DNA of 64,000 bases from Theocolax elegans (GCA_026168455.1 CM047425.1:85191580-85255579); one strand, 5' to 3'. Shown: positions 12,301 to 26,149, numbered from the stretch's first letter. A program made the numbers and translations. The notes: generated by a model from the sequence alone, not told the origin.

Positions 12301-15300
12301 ATAGTGAATAAATAATGATTAAACAATTGCAATTACGTAGCTATTTCATAGAAAATGTTAAAATAGTGAAAGCCGCTAGAGTATAATACAGTGGAGTCTA
12401 AAATTTCTTCGATAAGTCAATCCTCGGTGGTGAATTAATTTCTGTGGAAATGGAGAGAATGGAGCGCCGGTCCCCTCGAGAGGAGGCGCGAGTGATATCG
12501 ATCGACAGTCCCCGATGACAAATAATCCGGCCTTTTTCCATCTCTCTTTCACACAGATACTCGACGCATGTGTGTCCGTCCGTGGATGCGTACGTATCCG
12601 TGTGTATACGTCCTCTATACTCGGCGCGAAGGCATCGCACGCGCGTCCTTAGTTTTGGATCTTACCCCAAGGAAACCCATTCGTAAAATTCGTGAGGAAA
12701 ATAAGCTTCCACTACTTAAATACAGGATATATGCGGGATAACGCATATTGCGTCATTGAAAATGCAAGTGTTAGATCGACCTAGACTCTGCTTAAAACTT
12801 TTTCTTATCCGTACTACATCTATAACACGTGCGCGAGGGTGAAAATGTTTCTTCGAACTCTTTCGTGTAAAAAGTTTCTTATCTTCTACAAGCTTGATGA
12901 AAGTTTAACTAGCTAAAAATTCAACTAATGTCTAGTTCAAGTTTTCGTAATTACCGTTCGTCTAACTTTATAACGGATTTTTCGTGTTTCCGAGGGAGTC
13001 TATGTGTGTATATATATTTGATTGATATCGCGTTGTTTGTATATTAAATTAATCTTTTTTATATTATTATATTAGCTTTACTTAATTAAACATTATGACA
13101 CTAGGTATTAATATTAATCAGAGACATTAATCAGTTAATTAACCACAAATTATTTACCTTAGACAAAGTTTATACATGTTTTTCTTATTTCTTAGGATAT
13201 ATTCGAATCTAGTTCACCCGAGTCATTTGAATGCTATAAGCCAGTCTTTAGTGTAACTTTGACCAGATATTGGACGATTGATGCTAAACAACTTTTGTCA
13301 TACTTTACTAAGATCAAGCTTCTTTTTACACAAAGTTATATATTCTTGGTAGATATAAGAAACTGACAAGAAAGTATTTAATTATTTAGTAGGATAAGTG
13401 ATTACTTAGTTGCTTTCTTCCGATGAAACGATTTTTCTCATGGTATTGCCACATTTAAAAAGAAAAGGTATTATGCACACTCATTACACTTATGTACTTA
13501 CACCGTACACTCTAATTATCGGATAACCTAACCTCAATATTCGTATATTAGATTTATTAAATTTTATGCAGTACATCCTTTTATTACAATCGATTATTTT
13601 ACATTGTTTTGTAACTCCAATTTTACATAAATCTTACATTTTCAATCGACATGTTTTCATTTAATGTATTAAATATGTAGACGTTTTTTTTCTATCGAAA
13701 TGGAGCTATATGATTACATGCTTCGCATAGCTTTAAGAAAGACTTTACCGTGTCACGAGCAATATACGCGTTCGTTTTTACAGATTAAATGCATCGAAAT
13801 TATATTCAGGGATTAACATTTATATGATCTATAAATAATAATATTGATTTAATCTAAAACAAATTTTGCAAGCACATTGCGTTTCAAGCAACTAAAGTTG
13901 TTACTACGAATGTCTTTGGTTATTCGATAATTAAGATATCAAGTATGAATAAATAAAAATCCTTTATGTTGACCCAAGAATATATAACAAACGTGACTAA
14001 ATATTTTTCGAACGTTGGATATAATATATGTCACTATGTACTTTATTTGTCACGAGTTCTTCGAGCATTCGTTTAATCGTGTAAATAAAGTGATCGTAAT
14101 GCAGTTTAAGCGTATCGGCAAACTATATAGCAACACTTTGTATTTAAAAAAATGTTTTCACTTTCCGGTGGTAATCGCGCAGTAGGTACATAGGTATGTA
14201 CTTAATAGGATATACAAAAATGTGCGTGTTGACTGTTGCCGGTAAACAAGGGGATCGGCGAGTGTACGTATAGGTATAGCAACAACGAGGAATCATAGAG
14301 AGAAATAGAGGGACGGACGGAGAGTCGGAGTGAGATGGAGAGAGAGTGAGAGAGTGAGCGAGTCGAGGGACCCATCAGGGACAAATTGGCAGAAAGCGAT
14401 TGCGAAGGTATAACGAGCTCGGTGTGCGGTCCGAGCGTCATAGAGAGGTGGTAGGGGGAGACGGTTAATGAGAAGGTTCCGCGCGCGGCGTTGCCCGGAG
14501 AAACGAGGAGAAGACGGGAGATGAGTGGAGAGAGGGAGTCATGAGGCAGACGGACAAAAGAGCAGAAAAGAGTGAGCGAACGATGGGATAGAAAAGCCAG
14601 GTGTTTCACGAGAAAACGACCACCAAGGCCTCGAAAGCAAAAAAGCATATATATACGTGTATACATATATATACGAACAATATAGATGTAAAAAATATAT
14701 ATATATAATATATATAGTATGTATAATATGTATAATATGTATAATACGCGTATAATATGTGCATATAGGAGTAAGTAGAGGGAAGGGTGCACACGTACAG
14801 GTACGCATATCGTGCGTGTGCGGGAATATAGACGTGGAGGGCGCATTTCCATTACGTGGTTAATTTTCCGGGTCGGTCGAACGCGACACTCGCGGCCACA
14901 AAATTCCGAGGCACTATAGAGGCTTCCGTATCCATTTCGAGAATCGATAGTCGCGTCGGTCGGCTAGCTCGCTAGCTCGGATGTTTGTTAGCTCGCTCGC
15001 TGGTTTGCTCGCTCGGTCGGTCGGTCGGTCGCTCGCTCGCTCGCTCGCGCTCGCTGGCTCGGGAGCACACACGCTTCGGAAGCCGAAATATATAAAGTTG
15101 CCGTGCGGAGCAGGGCTAATTGGGTGGGTATAGAGGTAATACTGCCTGGGCGCGTGTAAGGTGGCTTCCTATATAACATTATACGGTTGATTAAAGCCGG
15201 AGGAAGTGACAAGTCGCTCGTGCCCAAGTGGCAAATTGCGAGTGCCCTCGCGTGTGCGGGCCCTATCTTCCATGGGCTATCGTTGCTCCAGATGCTCCTC

Positions 15301-18300
15301 TCTCTTCGCTCTTCTCTCTTTCTCTCCATACCACTCGGGGGGAGATCGGCTTTCGCGCGTATACCTTTTGCGGCCTCGAGTTCGTTGGACTCGAAGCGCG
15401 TGGCTCCTATAATGACGACGCGCCGAGCACACGCTTAATTATACCGAGCTAGGCGTGCCCCTCTGCGGTTTTTGGGACAGGTGCCCCCCTTCTTCGCCTT
15501 TGCCTTCGCCTTCGCCTTCGCCTTCGTCTTCGTCTTCTTCTTCGCCTTCTATGCCTTCTATGCCTTTGCTGCCTCCTCCTCCTTCTCCTCCTCCTTCCAC
15601 TTATTCTACATCTTGCTTTCGCGGAATATCCTCGCGTTCCTGCCAATTTTCTTCGTACATTAGCTCATTTGAAATTCGCGCAAACATACGTGGATGCGTC
15701 CCTACGATAAAGCGACTGCATAACAACAGCTTGCACCAACGTCACCGCGACGGCTAGCTAAATCTGCTTGCGCAATCCCGTCCTTCTCGTCGCCGACGCC
15801 GGGAGATGATTCACTCGTCGACCGTCGCGCGGAATTTCACTCGCGACAATCGTTCTAGTGACGTCTTTATACCTTGTTGGATTGGTCATGTACGTGGATA
15901 TTACTTAGCAGCTCTAATTTCTACGCTCCTCGGTCTTTCGTAGTCACTCGTTGATCCACATTCATTGCTGTGCTTGCGTTGCGTCGGTGGCTTGCAATGA
16001 AATAATGACGTTCGGCTAATGGCCCATCACGAAGATGGGGTAAATTCACTCGGGGAAGCGATAAACTTAATAACATCGTTACTCAGCTAAGATTTCTTTT
16101 TCTTTTAAAATTTCAAATTGCCTTTCGGGAAATCCTTGACGCCTCTACTTACTTTTGGATCAGCACAATTGATTTACAACTCCTAATCTTATCTTCTAAT
16201 TTAGGTTACTTTCAACGATTGCACTACTACACGTAACTAGTTTATTTTTCATGGACTTTGATTCTTTAAAGTATCGTTTATTTTGTTCCGGCGTGTCTCA
16301 TACTTCTGCGTAGACGTGTGTATAGTTGGACGAGCCTTCATACGATACGAAATTGCTTTTCAAATCGTTTATCCAGTTAATTTCGGGTATTCCCGTTAAA
16401 CTGTTTCAAAATACTTCGTCATTCTTTTTAATACTTTATTTTCGAAAATAAATACTGTACAACGTCGTTACATTCCTAATTGAATTCTTTTAAAAACGAA
16501 ATTACTCTTTAACTATCGTACCCAATTTCGTAAAGAAATGATCTGAAAGTTGATCTGACCATGTTTTGTTTTCATCAATTTTCAAAACACCTGTTTCGAG
16601 TTCACAATATGCTGCAATATTGAAATTAACGAACATATTCAGTTAACATTAATCTAAAAAATAATTGATAATTACATTTTTGTTAACGTGTTATAAATTT
16701 TAACGATATATTAATAACATTATATCAATAATCTAAATTTAAAATCGTCATGAAATATGCTTCATTTTACACATGTAAAACTAAAATATGTAATGCATGT
16801 AATAATATCTTAAGTACCCGTTATAATTGAACAACTTGAACAATATATTGAGTATCTGTATACAAATTTTATAAAGTCGCATTTTTGTAATTTTCGTTAT
16901 CTCCTTGATCGCGTATTTACAAGCAAGCATTCAGAAGAAAATAAATCGCAGTTTGGTATTGTATTGTATACTGAAAACTTGACGACAAAGTGTATAATTT
17001 TTCTGTTTCTTTCTCATTTCACTAAAGCCCAGGATCGATTTTGTATAGGAAAAAGCATAAGAATATCTCCGTGCATTAGCAACATTCACCTCTTTCTTAG
17101 CTAAAACTCTGAATCGGGAGCAATTGAGTGTAGAACTGTGGCATTTATTTTTCCGGCCGACAAGCAGATGAAAAGATTAAGATAGCGGGGATTTGCATTG
17201 AAAGCGCGGAAAAGATCCGTTTTGAAATAGCAACGGTGTGTAGTGAAAACCGAAAACGGAAAACCGTGCCGGTAGAAACTTGTCAAAAAATCGATAGACC
17301 GAAGGTAGTACCTCTAGGTAGCCTCGACAAATAGAAAAACTAGCGAGAAAGGGAAAAAAAGGGGCGAAAAAGAAGGCTCGACCGTAGTTTTAATCGCATT
17401 ATTGTGTCGTAGCTCCCAGGATTATCCCGGTCGGGTAATCTTTACCAAAACGTGGAAACTCCCGGAAAATCTTTGCGGGTATACGAGGGCAGGGGGTGCG
17501 GGTGAGAGAGAGAGAGAGAGGGAGAGATATATATATAGATATAGATAGAGATAGATAGATAGAGAAAGAAAGAGAGAGAGAGCGAGGGCAAGAGAGGTGC
17601 ACACGTAGCGTAGGTAAAACTCGGCGAGATAAAACGGAACCGTCCACGACAGGTGGGCTCGGCTTATCGTTGTCGGCCGAGATTCGAGTCGAAGGTTCTT
17701 TCGTTCTCTCTCTTCTCTGTAGGTACACGATAAGATAACCTCCGCGAATGAGTCAGCCTCGGCATTTTTCTTCTCCCCGGCAACGACGAGAGGCTCTTGT
17801 GCATAGAGACGCGCGCGCGGCAGCTGTGCGCCGGGTGAAGCTAACTTTTTCGCCCGAAAAACAGGTATAATGGCACTTCTAGTGCACTCGGGGGGCAGCT
17901 GCGCGGTCGCGACATGTGCGATCCCGTTTTTCGGTTTTGCGAGAGCCGCAGACTAGCCCTTCCTCCCTCCTCCTCCTCCTCCTCCTCCTCTCCTCTCCTC
18001 TCCTCCACTCCTCCTTCTCGTCCTCCTTGCTTTTATCTCTGAAGTATATAATACTTGACGCAGGCAGTCTTCGGGTTTGCAAAGTTTGCAATTGAACGAG
18101 CATATTCTGATCGGGAGATCGAGCAACCTGATGGATTCGGCCAACCTGATCGCGGAAAATTCGTGGGGGTGATGCTCGTGCACGGATGCACGGACGCGTC
18201 TCCGTTCGTGTGCGAGTGCAAGAGCGATGGTGAGGTCGAAGCCGCGGGCGCGGGTGCGGGTGCGGGTGCGGGGGAGTAAGCGCGGGACGAAAAGAAGAGA

Positions 18301-21300
18301 GAAAAAAGGACGCGTGGCGCAGCTGGCAAACCGAGTACCTGGGCTTCCCGAGCCAGCCCTTTCCTCTCCCTTTTGATGCGCGGGGGCAGGCTGCATCCGG
18401 CCTCTCTTTTTCGGCGGCCCTCAGCTGGAGACTCGGTCGAGATAAATGCGCCCGAGTGAGCGAGAGTGCGCGAGTTTCCGTGTTTGGGGACGAGCGGCGG
18501 GCAGCTGCGCTCTATCTCTTGATCGGGGGAAATAACGCGGATACAAATAGAACACTCTCTTAACAGAGGGATATTACTCTAAGCGGGAAATGGCCAATTG
18601 CCTTCCTTCGCGCGCACTCGTGATAACGCGTGGGCTTCCGCGAACGATCGCCGAGTTTTCTCCAAACGGATCTTTCCCGTACGAATACGCGAGATGTATA
18701 TCTTCTTTATAAGGTACCCGCGCGTGCGCCTCTACGTACCTAACACTCTCCTTATTCTATTTTCCTTAGTTGCTTAGCCGCTGCGGTTACGTATATACCC
18801 TGCCACGATCCAATCTACATCTATTATACGCACGCGTATATATCCTGCAAGCGTTTTCTTTTCTATTGCTAACGCGAGACGGTCCTCTTACGGTTATGCG
18901 ACGGTCTTGATGCCCCAATCCCACGTCACTTCACTGTCACCAACTTCAAATTCACTTACAAACTGACACCTTATATCATCTTTTAATTCATTTATCTATT
19001 CATTTAATTATTTATTCGTTATACGATCACGTAATTTTATCATTCGATAAGCGTTACAGTTTATAGTTTTTCATCATTTTTTAATATAATTTTTCAAAAA
19101 GTTTTCCTTTTTATATCAAGAAGTAACGTATAATAAATAAAATAAATCGTAGATAAAGTTATATGTTTCAGGACATATGTTAAACCTCATATGTACACTT
19201 TTTCGATTATTTATAACTAAACAAAATACAATTTTTTAATAATTCTTTTTGTAAAAATTTTGCACCTGTATTTGACAATATATGCATGTAAAATATATTT
19301 TATTTTATATTATGTAGGATATACTGTTTATTGTACAATAACTCCTGCGCAATTCAAATACGTGTTAAATTATTGATATTTTGGCAACAATATTAGAATT
19401 ATCAATAAGTTATCCTTTAGATAAATTTGGTCTGAGATAAGACTAACTAGTAAATGGACGAATTAAATTAAATATTAACTAAACTGATTTGTCGTGGAAC
19501 AATCTTAATTGTCCATTTTCGAGCTGGTTTTTTCTACGTGACCCGGGCAAGTGCAGGGTACTAAATCGAAATAAAAAAAAACATTTAAAACAGCAATAAA
19601 AAATAGAGCGTTGTATCATAGATAGTAGGTATATATGTGTCCGGAAACTGTTGGGTTAATGTAGGTCGTCATCGTCGGCGGCGACGACGGCGGTGGCGAC
19701 GGTGGCGGCGGCACCTGAATCATCCAAAAGCGAGATGAGGAAAGGGAACGGGAGGGTGGGTTATACAGCATGCAGTATATACGTTTATATTCTAGAGGAG
19801 GGAAGCTGACGGGGGAGGGGGAGGTAGGCGCGTGTCGGGCGCGTGCGCGAGGATGTGTTCTAACGTACGGGGGCGCGTGCGCCTCGGTGTTTGGTTACAG
19901 GGAGGCGGCGGCGGCACGTGCGCCGGTCCTCCGGGCCAGGTGGCCACGCCGGCGGTGCTGCTGCAGCCGGCCGCGCAGTCATGGAGCCGCTCGACTGCTG
20001 TCGGTGCCGCGGACGTAGCTGTTGCTCCTGTGCTCTCCTCGGTCTCGATCAGGTCACCGATCACCGGCCGCAACAGCAGCAGCAGCAGCAGCAACAACAC
20101 CAACACCAACATCACCACCACCAGCACCAGCATCACCATCGTCAGCAGCTGCACACATCCGATTCCGTAGAGGAGGATGAAGGAACGAGATCGTCGAGAA
20201 CGAGAACGAGGAGTTTCGTTGTGGATGGGACATCCGAGCCGGAGCCTGCACCGGCGCTCGAGAGGCGCGGTACCAGAGCTTGCGGATGCGGGGATCGAGA
20301 TGTTTTACGACGGAGGCCGCCCGAGGAGTCGACGACTAGGCCCTCGAGGCTCGGCTCGTGTATACCGCCTTACCTCGCCACCTTACTCATACTTTCGTAC
20401 AGCCTAATCGGTGTTGCAGGTGAGTTTTTTTTCTTCTTCTACTTCTACTTTACGTATTGTACCTGTACCTTTTACATGCTTCTGCTTTCACTTTTCATCC
20501 TATTCCTCATCCTTTTCCAGATTTTTGTCACACTTTTTGGATATGTCTTTGAAATCCGCCTATGTGTTAGTGTCTGCCTCCTGGTGTTAACTATACATAC
20601 GTATTCACGCAATTGAGTTATTATTTTTTTCTTGACACAATGTCCCGACATCATAACTAAACCACCGCTTATTTATATAAACAAATATTGTACACAAGAA
20701 TAATACTATACGCACAGATTTATAAAATTAGACTTACGCGTTTTTCTATTTGCATGCGGATTAAATGTATAACTTCAAATTTTATTTATTAATATATTGT
20801 TAAACAATATTAATAAATCTAAAATTATGAATTTTTTTACTTTGTTGTTCTTCAATACGTAAGAAAATACTACATCAATTTTAATTTTATTTGTTACAGA
20901 TGTACAATAATTTAAAATAATGTTAGTTATTTTCTAATCGATTCGGGTAGTACGTAAAAGAGTATTTGACTTACGATCTTTTTAAAATTTGATCAGCTTT
21001 CGACGTTGTAAAGTAGTATCGAGTCCCTGAAATCTTACCTTGTTCTGATCAAAATGAATATAAAATTGATAAAGCCCAGATCCGGAACTCGAGGGTCTTA
21101 GACATTGATTTTCGTATTATTCAGCAATGATAGTTTCAAACCTGATGCAGTATATTGATACATATTACTTTTCAATCAAACTTTATATATTTAGCAACTC
21201 ATCAGTCTGTGACTCGAAACATTATAAATGTATAGAAAATGTGAAAGTTCTAATATTTCATTTTCTTTTTTTCATAAATAAATTATAATGCAACTTGTTG

Positions 21301-21982
21301 GTTTAAATGTAAATAATAAAATATATGTATGTTTTAGTAACAAACTTAATTTATTGAATAAATAAAAATGCATGCTTTGAAAAATAATTAGAAAGTACAA
21401 ATTCGCGCTTATAATATAAGCATAATGTCATAAATAATCAAAACATATTCTTTATTTTGATAAAAGATTTATTAATTTTTTAACGTTCGTGGACATTCAA
21501 GAGCTCATAAAGTAATATATATATATTTGTAAGATGGTCATTTAATCTTTATTATGTATACCTGTATTTTTTCTACTTGAAATATTCCCATATTACTCTT
21601 ATCTTGATTGACTAGTCTTGATTGCAGGCTATATAATTATAATAATACTATTTTCTTTCTCAATTTTTTTGGGATTGTGAATTTTATTTTATATTTACGT
21701 TGGGTAATATCGTAAAATTGACCAGTACAAAATATAATTGTATTTGGGTGGCTCAAGATGTTACAAAGAACAACCTACTGTAAGCGATAGTAAAAGAAAA
21801 AAAAAGGAGTGGGGGCACAATTCGCGCAAAGAGGAATATCGAATTGTAAAATTCTTGGTATAGCGAAAAAAAGGGAATCGCATAATATAAGGGAGGACAG
21901 GTGCGCGCGACATCTGACAAACGAGGGTGTATTTATACGCGCTATATGTTAGTTCATGTGTGTGTGTTTTGTTCTATATATA

Positions 21983-22023
<41 letters not shown>

Positions 22024-25000
22024 ATGTGTTACATATTTAAACGTGTGTGTGTATATCTTGTCTGTTGTCGATATTTAGACGCGTGCTCGTCGCGCTCAAC
22101 GCCGAAGCCGCGGCCGCCGACGCCGACCCCGCGGCCCAACATCACATTCCACATGTACACGTGTCCGCCCGACTACGCGGAATGGTACTGCCTGAACGGG
22201 GCCACGTGCTTCACCGTCAAGATCGTCGATTCTCTGCTCTACAATTGCCTGTAAGTGTAACATGTATGCGTACCGCGCTTGCCACACGCACTCGCATACG
22301 TGTATGTGCATCCGTAAATCCAAAATTTTCGTTCTATACCTGGTTCGGTGAAAGAGAGAACCGAAGAGACCGAGGGAGAAAGAGAGTGCGAGAGAGCGCG
22401 GGAGAGGTGGGGGCGCGAGATGGAATGGGACGGGACGGGACGGGACGGAAGAAACCGAGTAACATCTTCTTTTCCCACGGTCCTGTTCCGCGAGGTGGGA
22501 GGAGAAGGAGGGGTCAGTGAGCTCCTAATCCGCGGCTACCTTGCCCCGGCACGTCCCGAAAATTCAACGAGAGATCTTCGAGGCTCGAGCTCGCGCGACC
22601 ACGAGATGACAAATGAAAAGGAAAAAAATGCATCTTTCGCACTCCTGAGTCCTTCCTGGGAATAATCGCTCGGCGTCATTCTCATGCCGCGATGTAGCGG
22701 TCTCTCGCTCTCTCTCTCTTTCTCTCTACCCCCGCCTTGGAGAGCGCGCGCGCGGTTGCCGCGACCTTGAGAAGGAAAAACTGTTCCTCTGTCGCGCGGC
22801 TGAGCGAACGTCTCTCCTTCTCTTGTTGTTGGTGACTTGTATAATGGAATGTTAACTCGAGTCACCTTCTTTTGTTGCAGTTGCGCCAACGGATACATCG
22901 GCCAGAGATGCGAATTCAAGGATCTTGATGGTTCCTACTTGCGTAAGTATCTTTCGCCGTAGACCATCCTTTGATCTGCAAGCCCATTTTGCATACCCAC
23001 TTTGATTCACTTTCGTTTCTATCTTTGTGCGATTAATTAAAAAGAACCGCTAGTTGTTAAATTGAGTCAAGTGTTAAATTTATTCAGAAAGTAAGAAATC
23101 GTTAACTCTTGCAGATTTCACTTACATCGGATTTAACCATATTGAATTATGAATAAGCAATTAGGTTGCTTCAAATGTCAAACTTTTCTTTCTTCAAAGT
23201 GCACTGTAACATTTTATAAAAATTGTTTTTCAAAATGTTATTTAACACAAAAGAAATGATTTTTAAATTAAAATTCTATAACTATTACTTACTAATAAAA
23301 AATAGTGATATGTCTATTGTATTAAAATAATCGTCAATCCATTGGTTATTATGTAACTAAGTGGTATAACGTATCAAGATTAATTTATTAATATGTTACA
23401 AGGTACTATGGAAAATGCAAAACATTACCAATTATGTAACAAAAATGTTGTATAAGTTTATTTAATATTGCTTGGTCACCTTCTGAAAAAATTAATTTAT
23501 TATCATTGTGTCAATTATTTGTAGGTGTGAGGCAAAATGAATAAATAAATAAAATATTAACTAAAATTTGAGAAGACAATACAATTTTTGAATGAGCAAT
23601 ACTCTTTAAATACATAAGTAATAGAAAGTTGACGGTTAGGCACAATTATTTGACAAAATTAATATTATATTATTAATATAATAGTATTAAAAAGAATGAA
23701 TAGGTAATAAAAATATTGGTATTTAATTTGCAGCATCTCGGCAACGCGTGATGCTCGAGACTGCCAGTATCGCAGGTGCCGTCACGATAGCAGTATTCCT
23801 CGCCGTCATCACCTTCATATCCGTTTACATTCACTGCAAGCGAAAGCAGAAGGAATTACGCACGAGGTAAGTAAGCCCGAGAGACAACTCGTTACACGCC
23901 CCCGGGGCTATAATGCACTTGCGATACTTGTTCGAACGCCGATGAAAAAAAGAAACCGAACGAGAACCCGATGAATGAACAGGCTTGAATGTTGTACGAG
24001 CGACGAAATTATTCGCGAACGACAGATGGACGGCAAGAATAACCGACTAGACACACACACAACCCATCCAAAGCCTCTTGCGTTCTTTCACTTTTTTTCA
24101 CCTGAAAGAAATCGACTTCGAATAACGTTTCGGACTTTTCGAGAAACGACCATGTTTTCTCCGATTTTAAGGGGATGTCGATGCCAATATGCTATGCGCG
24201 CTAAACCTGCTATAATATGATTCAATGAAATTTAGTCAAACAAGAACATAAAATTACTATCCTACAAACTGCGGTTTCTCAATCCTCAATTTTTGTCGAA
24301 AACTTTTTTAATCATTGTCCCGTTAAACTTAAACATGTTGAGATATATTATAAAATGCTTAACGATACTTTTACTACAATCATTTAAATATTTTAATGTG
24401 ATAATAAGTGGTTATTTTACAAAATAATTACAATTTCAAATATCTACAAATTGGATAATTTATTTTTAGACTTTAACGTTAAGAGGCATTTTCATAGTCG
24501 CGTAATATTTCGACAATTTAGAAAATTAAAATATAATTAGTAGAAAATAAAAATAATATTTTAAAGGAAACTATGTAACAAAGTATAAAGTTGGATTTAG
24601 TAACAAGCAATGAATCACGTACCATTAATGTAAAAAAAATTGATTGCAATAAAATGATCAGATTAGACAACTGCAGGATAACTTTAAAAAATATTATAGG
24701 AATATTATGAAATTACCATTCCTACAAAAAGATTAGCATGTTTAAATAACATTTTTTATTAGACTATATTATGACATTTTTAAAATAAAAAATGTATTTA
24801 ACGAAGTTTTTTTTTATTACATTTTCATTTTTATCTAATTTTAATACGGTTAGTTCATCAATGCAATTACAAATCTTTATATAGTATATAAAAGCAAAAA
24901 TAAGTATTAGAAATGAATGGACAGGTACAATAACTGCATAGACAAACACGATTGCTATGAATAGAAGAAAAAAAGTGTTAGAAAAAATAGTAGGAGTAAG

Positions 25001-25220
25001 AGGTTGCTCAAAGCGCAAGGTGAGTGATGACGTTTTTAAAGTACATGTTGTTTTTTTGTCACAGTACCGGCGTCGACGCGGTAGACGGACCAGGCCGAGA
25101 TCCCGAGCTCAGGCCGTTCTGTAGTCGCAGTCGCTCGCTCATGATATTCATGGCCAAGAATCCTAATAGCTCGGTAAGTCGATTCCAGGGAACTTGTCTC
25201 TATCTTTTTCTCTCCCTCTC

Positions 25221-25252
<32 letters not shown>

Positions 25253-26149
25253 GTTTCCCTCTCCTCAGCACGCTTTCGCTTCCTTCTTTCCGTCCTTTTT
25301 CCTTTTGCATACTTTGGTTGCCGCGCCCGGTGCTCGGCGGAAATCCATTTAACCTAGAAAGAAACCGCTCGACGCGGCTCTTTTTTGTGCTTTGTGAAAA
25401 TACATTTTCATTGTGGGGTACGGTATATATACCTAATGCGAATCGCATTTTGGTATACAAAGACGCTTTTAGATGTCGCTCGCCATTGTTTGATCCTAAT
25501 GATAAAACGAAACTCCATGGGAGTTTCGGAATACCGATTACTACATAATTCTTATTTACTTGTATTTATTGGAAAATTATTTTTTTTAATGTCTAGTGAA
25601 AATACATATTGTTAAAATAATTAAGATTCTAGTTTAAAATCGTATAAACATTCAGATATTTTAATGCAGACATGACTCATGTATGACTCATGAAGTGACA
25701 TGATTTTATATTTTCTTTTTGCTTTACTATAATAGTAACGTAGATTCTTTCGGAATTTCGTACTGCATGTGAATACTTTAAAGAGAAATAAACTTAACCT
25801 TACTTTCTGTAGGTTTATAAAAGAATATCCCTGGTATTCTTAATAAGTAATAAATTAAAAAATAAATTAAAAATATTACAATACCTATTTAAACTATAAA
25901 ATCTTAAAAAATAATGTCATTATCTTATAGTCAATAAAATTAGGGTTACCTTATTTTATTTAATATATAATAAGTTAGTTTACTTAAGTATGCATTATCC
26001 GAGTAGTCATGAATTCTAATTGATTACTTGAATTATTTTAGATGACAGCACCGTCGATAGAGCAGACGAGGATGCCGAATTGGAATTATCCAGCGGACAC
26101 GTCGACACGAATGGCCTCGGTCAACGAGAATAAACGTCCGTACCAGTAA
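6252..26149 (+). CDS. spi: EGF receptor ligand Spitz (TGF-alpha-like), short-isoform model
   Basis: Membrane-anchored EGFR ligand precursor. Exons: 6252-6333, 22079-22250, 22881-22942, 23734-23866, 25065-25173, 26042-26149; all phases join, giving 221 aa, close to Drosophila Spitz (about 234). Exon 2 opens with DACSSRSTPKPR, then PRPNITF and an EGF domain with six cysteines (YTCPPD, EWYC, GATC, YNC, then LC and GQRC in exon 3). Exon 4 holds the single membrane helix starting ETASIAGAV, matching the Rhomboid-cleaved Spitz segment, followed by a basic stop-transfer (HCKRKQKELR). The 110-residue region after it is an Arg/Pro-rich cytosolic tail ending KRPYQ. The first exon supplies a 27-residue hydrophobic leader. 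Known role: after Star/Rhomboid processing, the ectodomain activates EGFR. Identity is certain; use of the distal exon is inferred from matching phase. Keren is the nearest paralogue, but the ACSSR-PKPR start favours Spitz. Confidence 0.88.
6334..19900 (+). other. Large spitz intron with GC-rich islets
   Basis: Mostly AT-rich, with no further exon I can support. GC/CpG-rich islets stand out at about 6.4-7.4, 9.7-10.4, 11.15-11.4, 12.4-12.65, 14.2-15.9, and 17.1-18.9 kb. They contain simple repeats (TA near 10.39, TATAATATG near 14.65-14.76, GCTC/GGTC near 14.97-15.06, TTCGCC near 15.49-15.60, GA/GATA near 17.5-17.59, TCC near 17.96-18.01 kb). ORFs there are low complexity and open on both strands. 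They are candidates for enhancers or unannotated leader exons; neither is shown by the sequence. Confidence 0.5.
19981..20419 (+). CDS. spi: spitz alternative N-terminal exon with Gln/His runs
   Basis: ATG 19981 has a good context (G at -3 and +4). The 146-codon frame starts MEPLDCCRCRGRSCC, then has Gln and Gln/His runs (about residues 30-60), an Arg/Ser-rich stretch, and a hydrophobic segment (YLATLLILSYSLIGVA) at its end. It ends in phase 1 with G at GCAG/GTGAG, the same phase and base as the distal exon, and joins exon 2 to read VADA/CSSR. The long product would be 340 aa, with a signal-type helix starting about 127 residues in. A possible acceptor (TTACAG, to 19900) is in frame with the distal exon, so 19901-20419 (519 nt) could instead be an in-frame cassette. 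Either way the hydrophobic end and phase match argue it is a real spitz exon. Confidence 0.65.
20070..20150 (+). repeat. CAG/CAC codon repeat
   Basis: Runs of CAGCAGCAG then CAACAC/CACCAC code for polyglutamine and Gln/His in the spitz alternative exon. Other frames give Ser or Thr/Asn runs, so the run alone does not prove coding. Confidence 0.85.
20420..22078 (+). other. spitz intron
   Basis: AT-rich intron between the Gln/His exon and the first shared exon. It ends with a TG/TATG microsatellite near 21985-22025 shortly before the acceptor at 22078. No other feature was recognised. Confidence 0.7.
22943..25064 (+). other. spitz introns 3 and 4
   Basis: Two AT-rich introns (22943-23733 and 23867-25064) around the transmembrane exon. 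Nothing else recognised. The following intron (25174-26041) begins with a C/CT-rich tract near 25215-25255. Confidence 0.7.

Noticed and set aside
14202..14852. 216-codon minus-strand open frame
   Set aside because: Long Tyr/Ile strings come from a TATAATATG microsatellite; no family resemblance.
15449..15757. Poly-Arg or poly-Ser/Pro frames on both strands
   Set aside because: Produced by TTCGCC-type repeats; mirror-image frames show repeat origin.
18055..18279. Open frame with Ala-Gly repeats
   Set aside because: Lacks an ATG start and ends in a GCGGGT repeat; no splice-site evidence.
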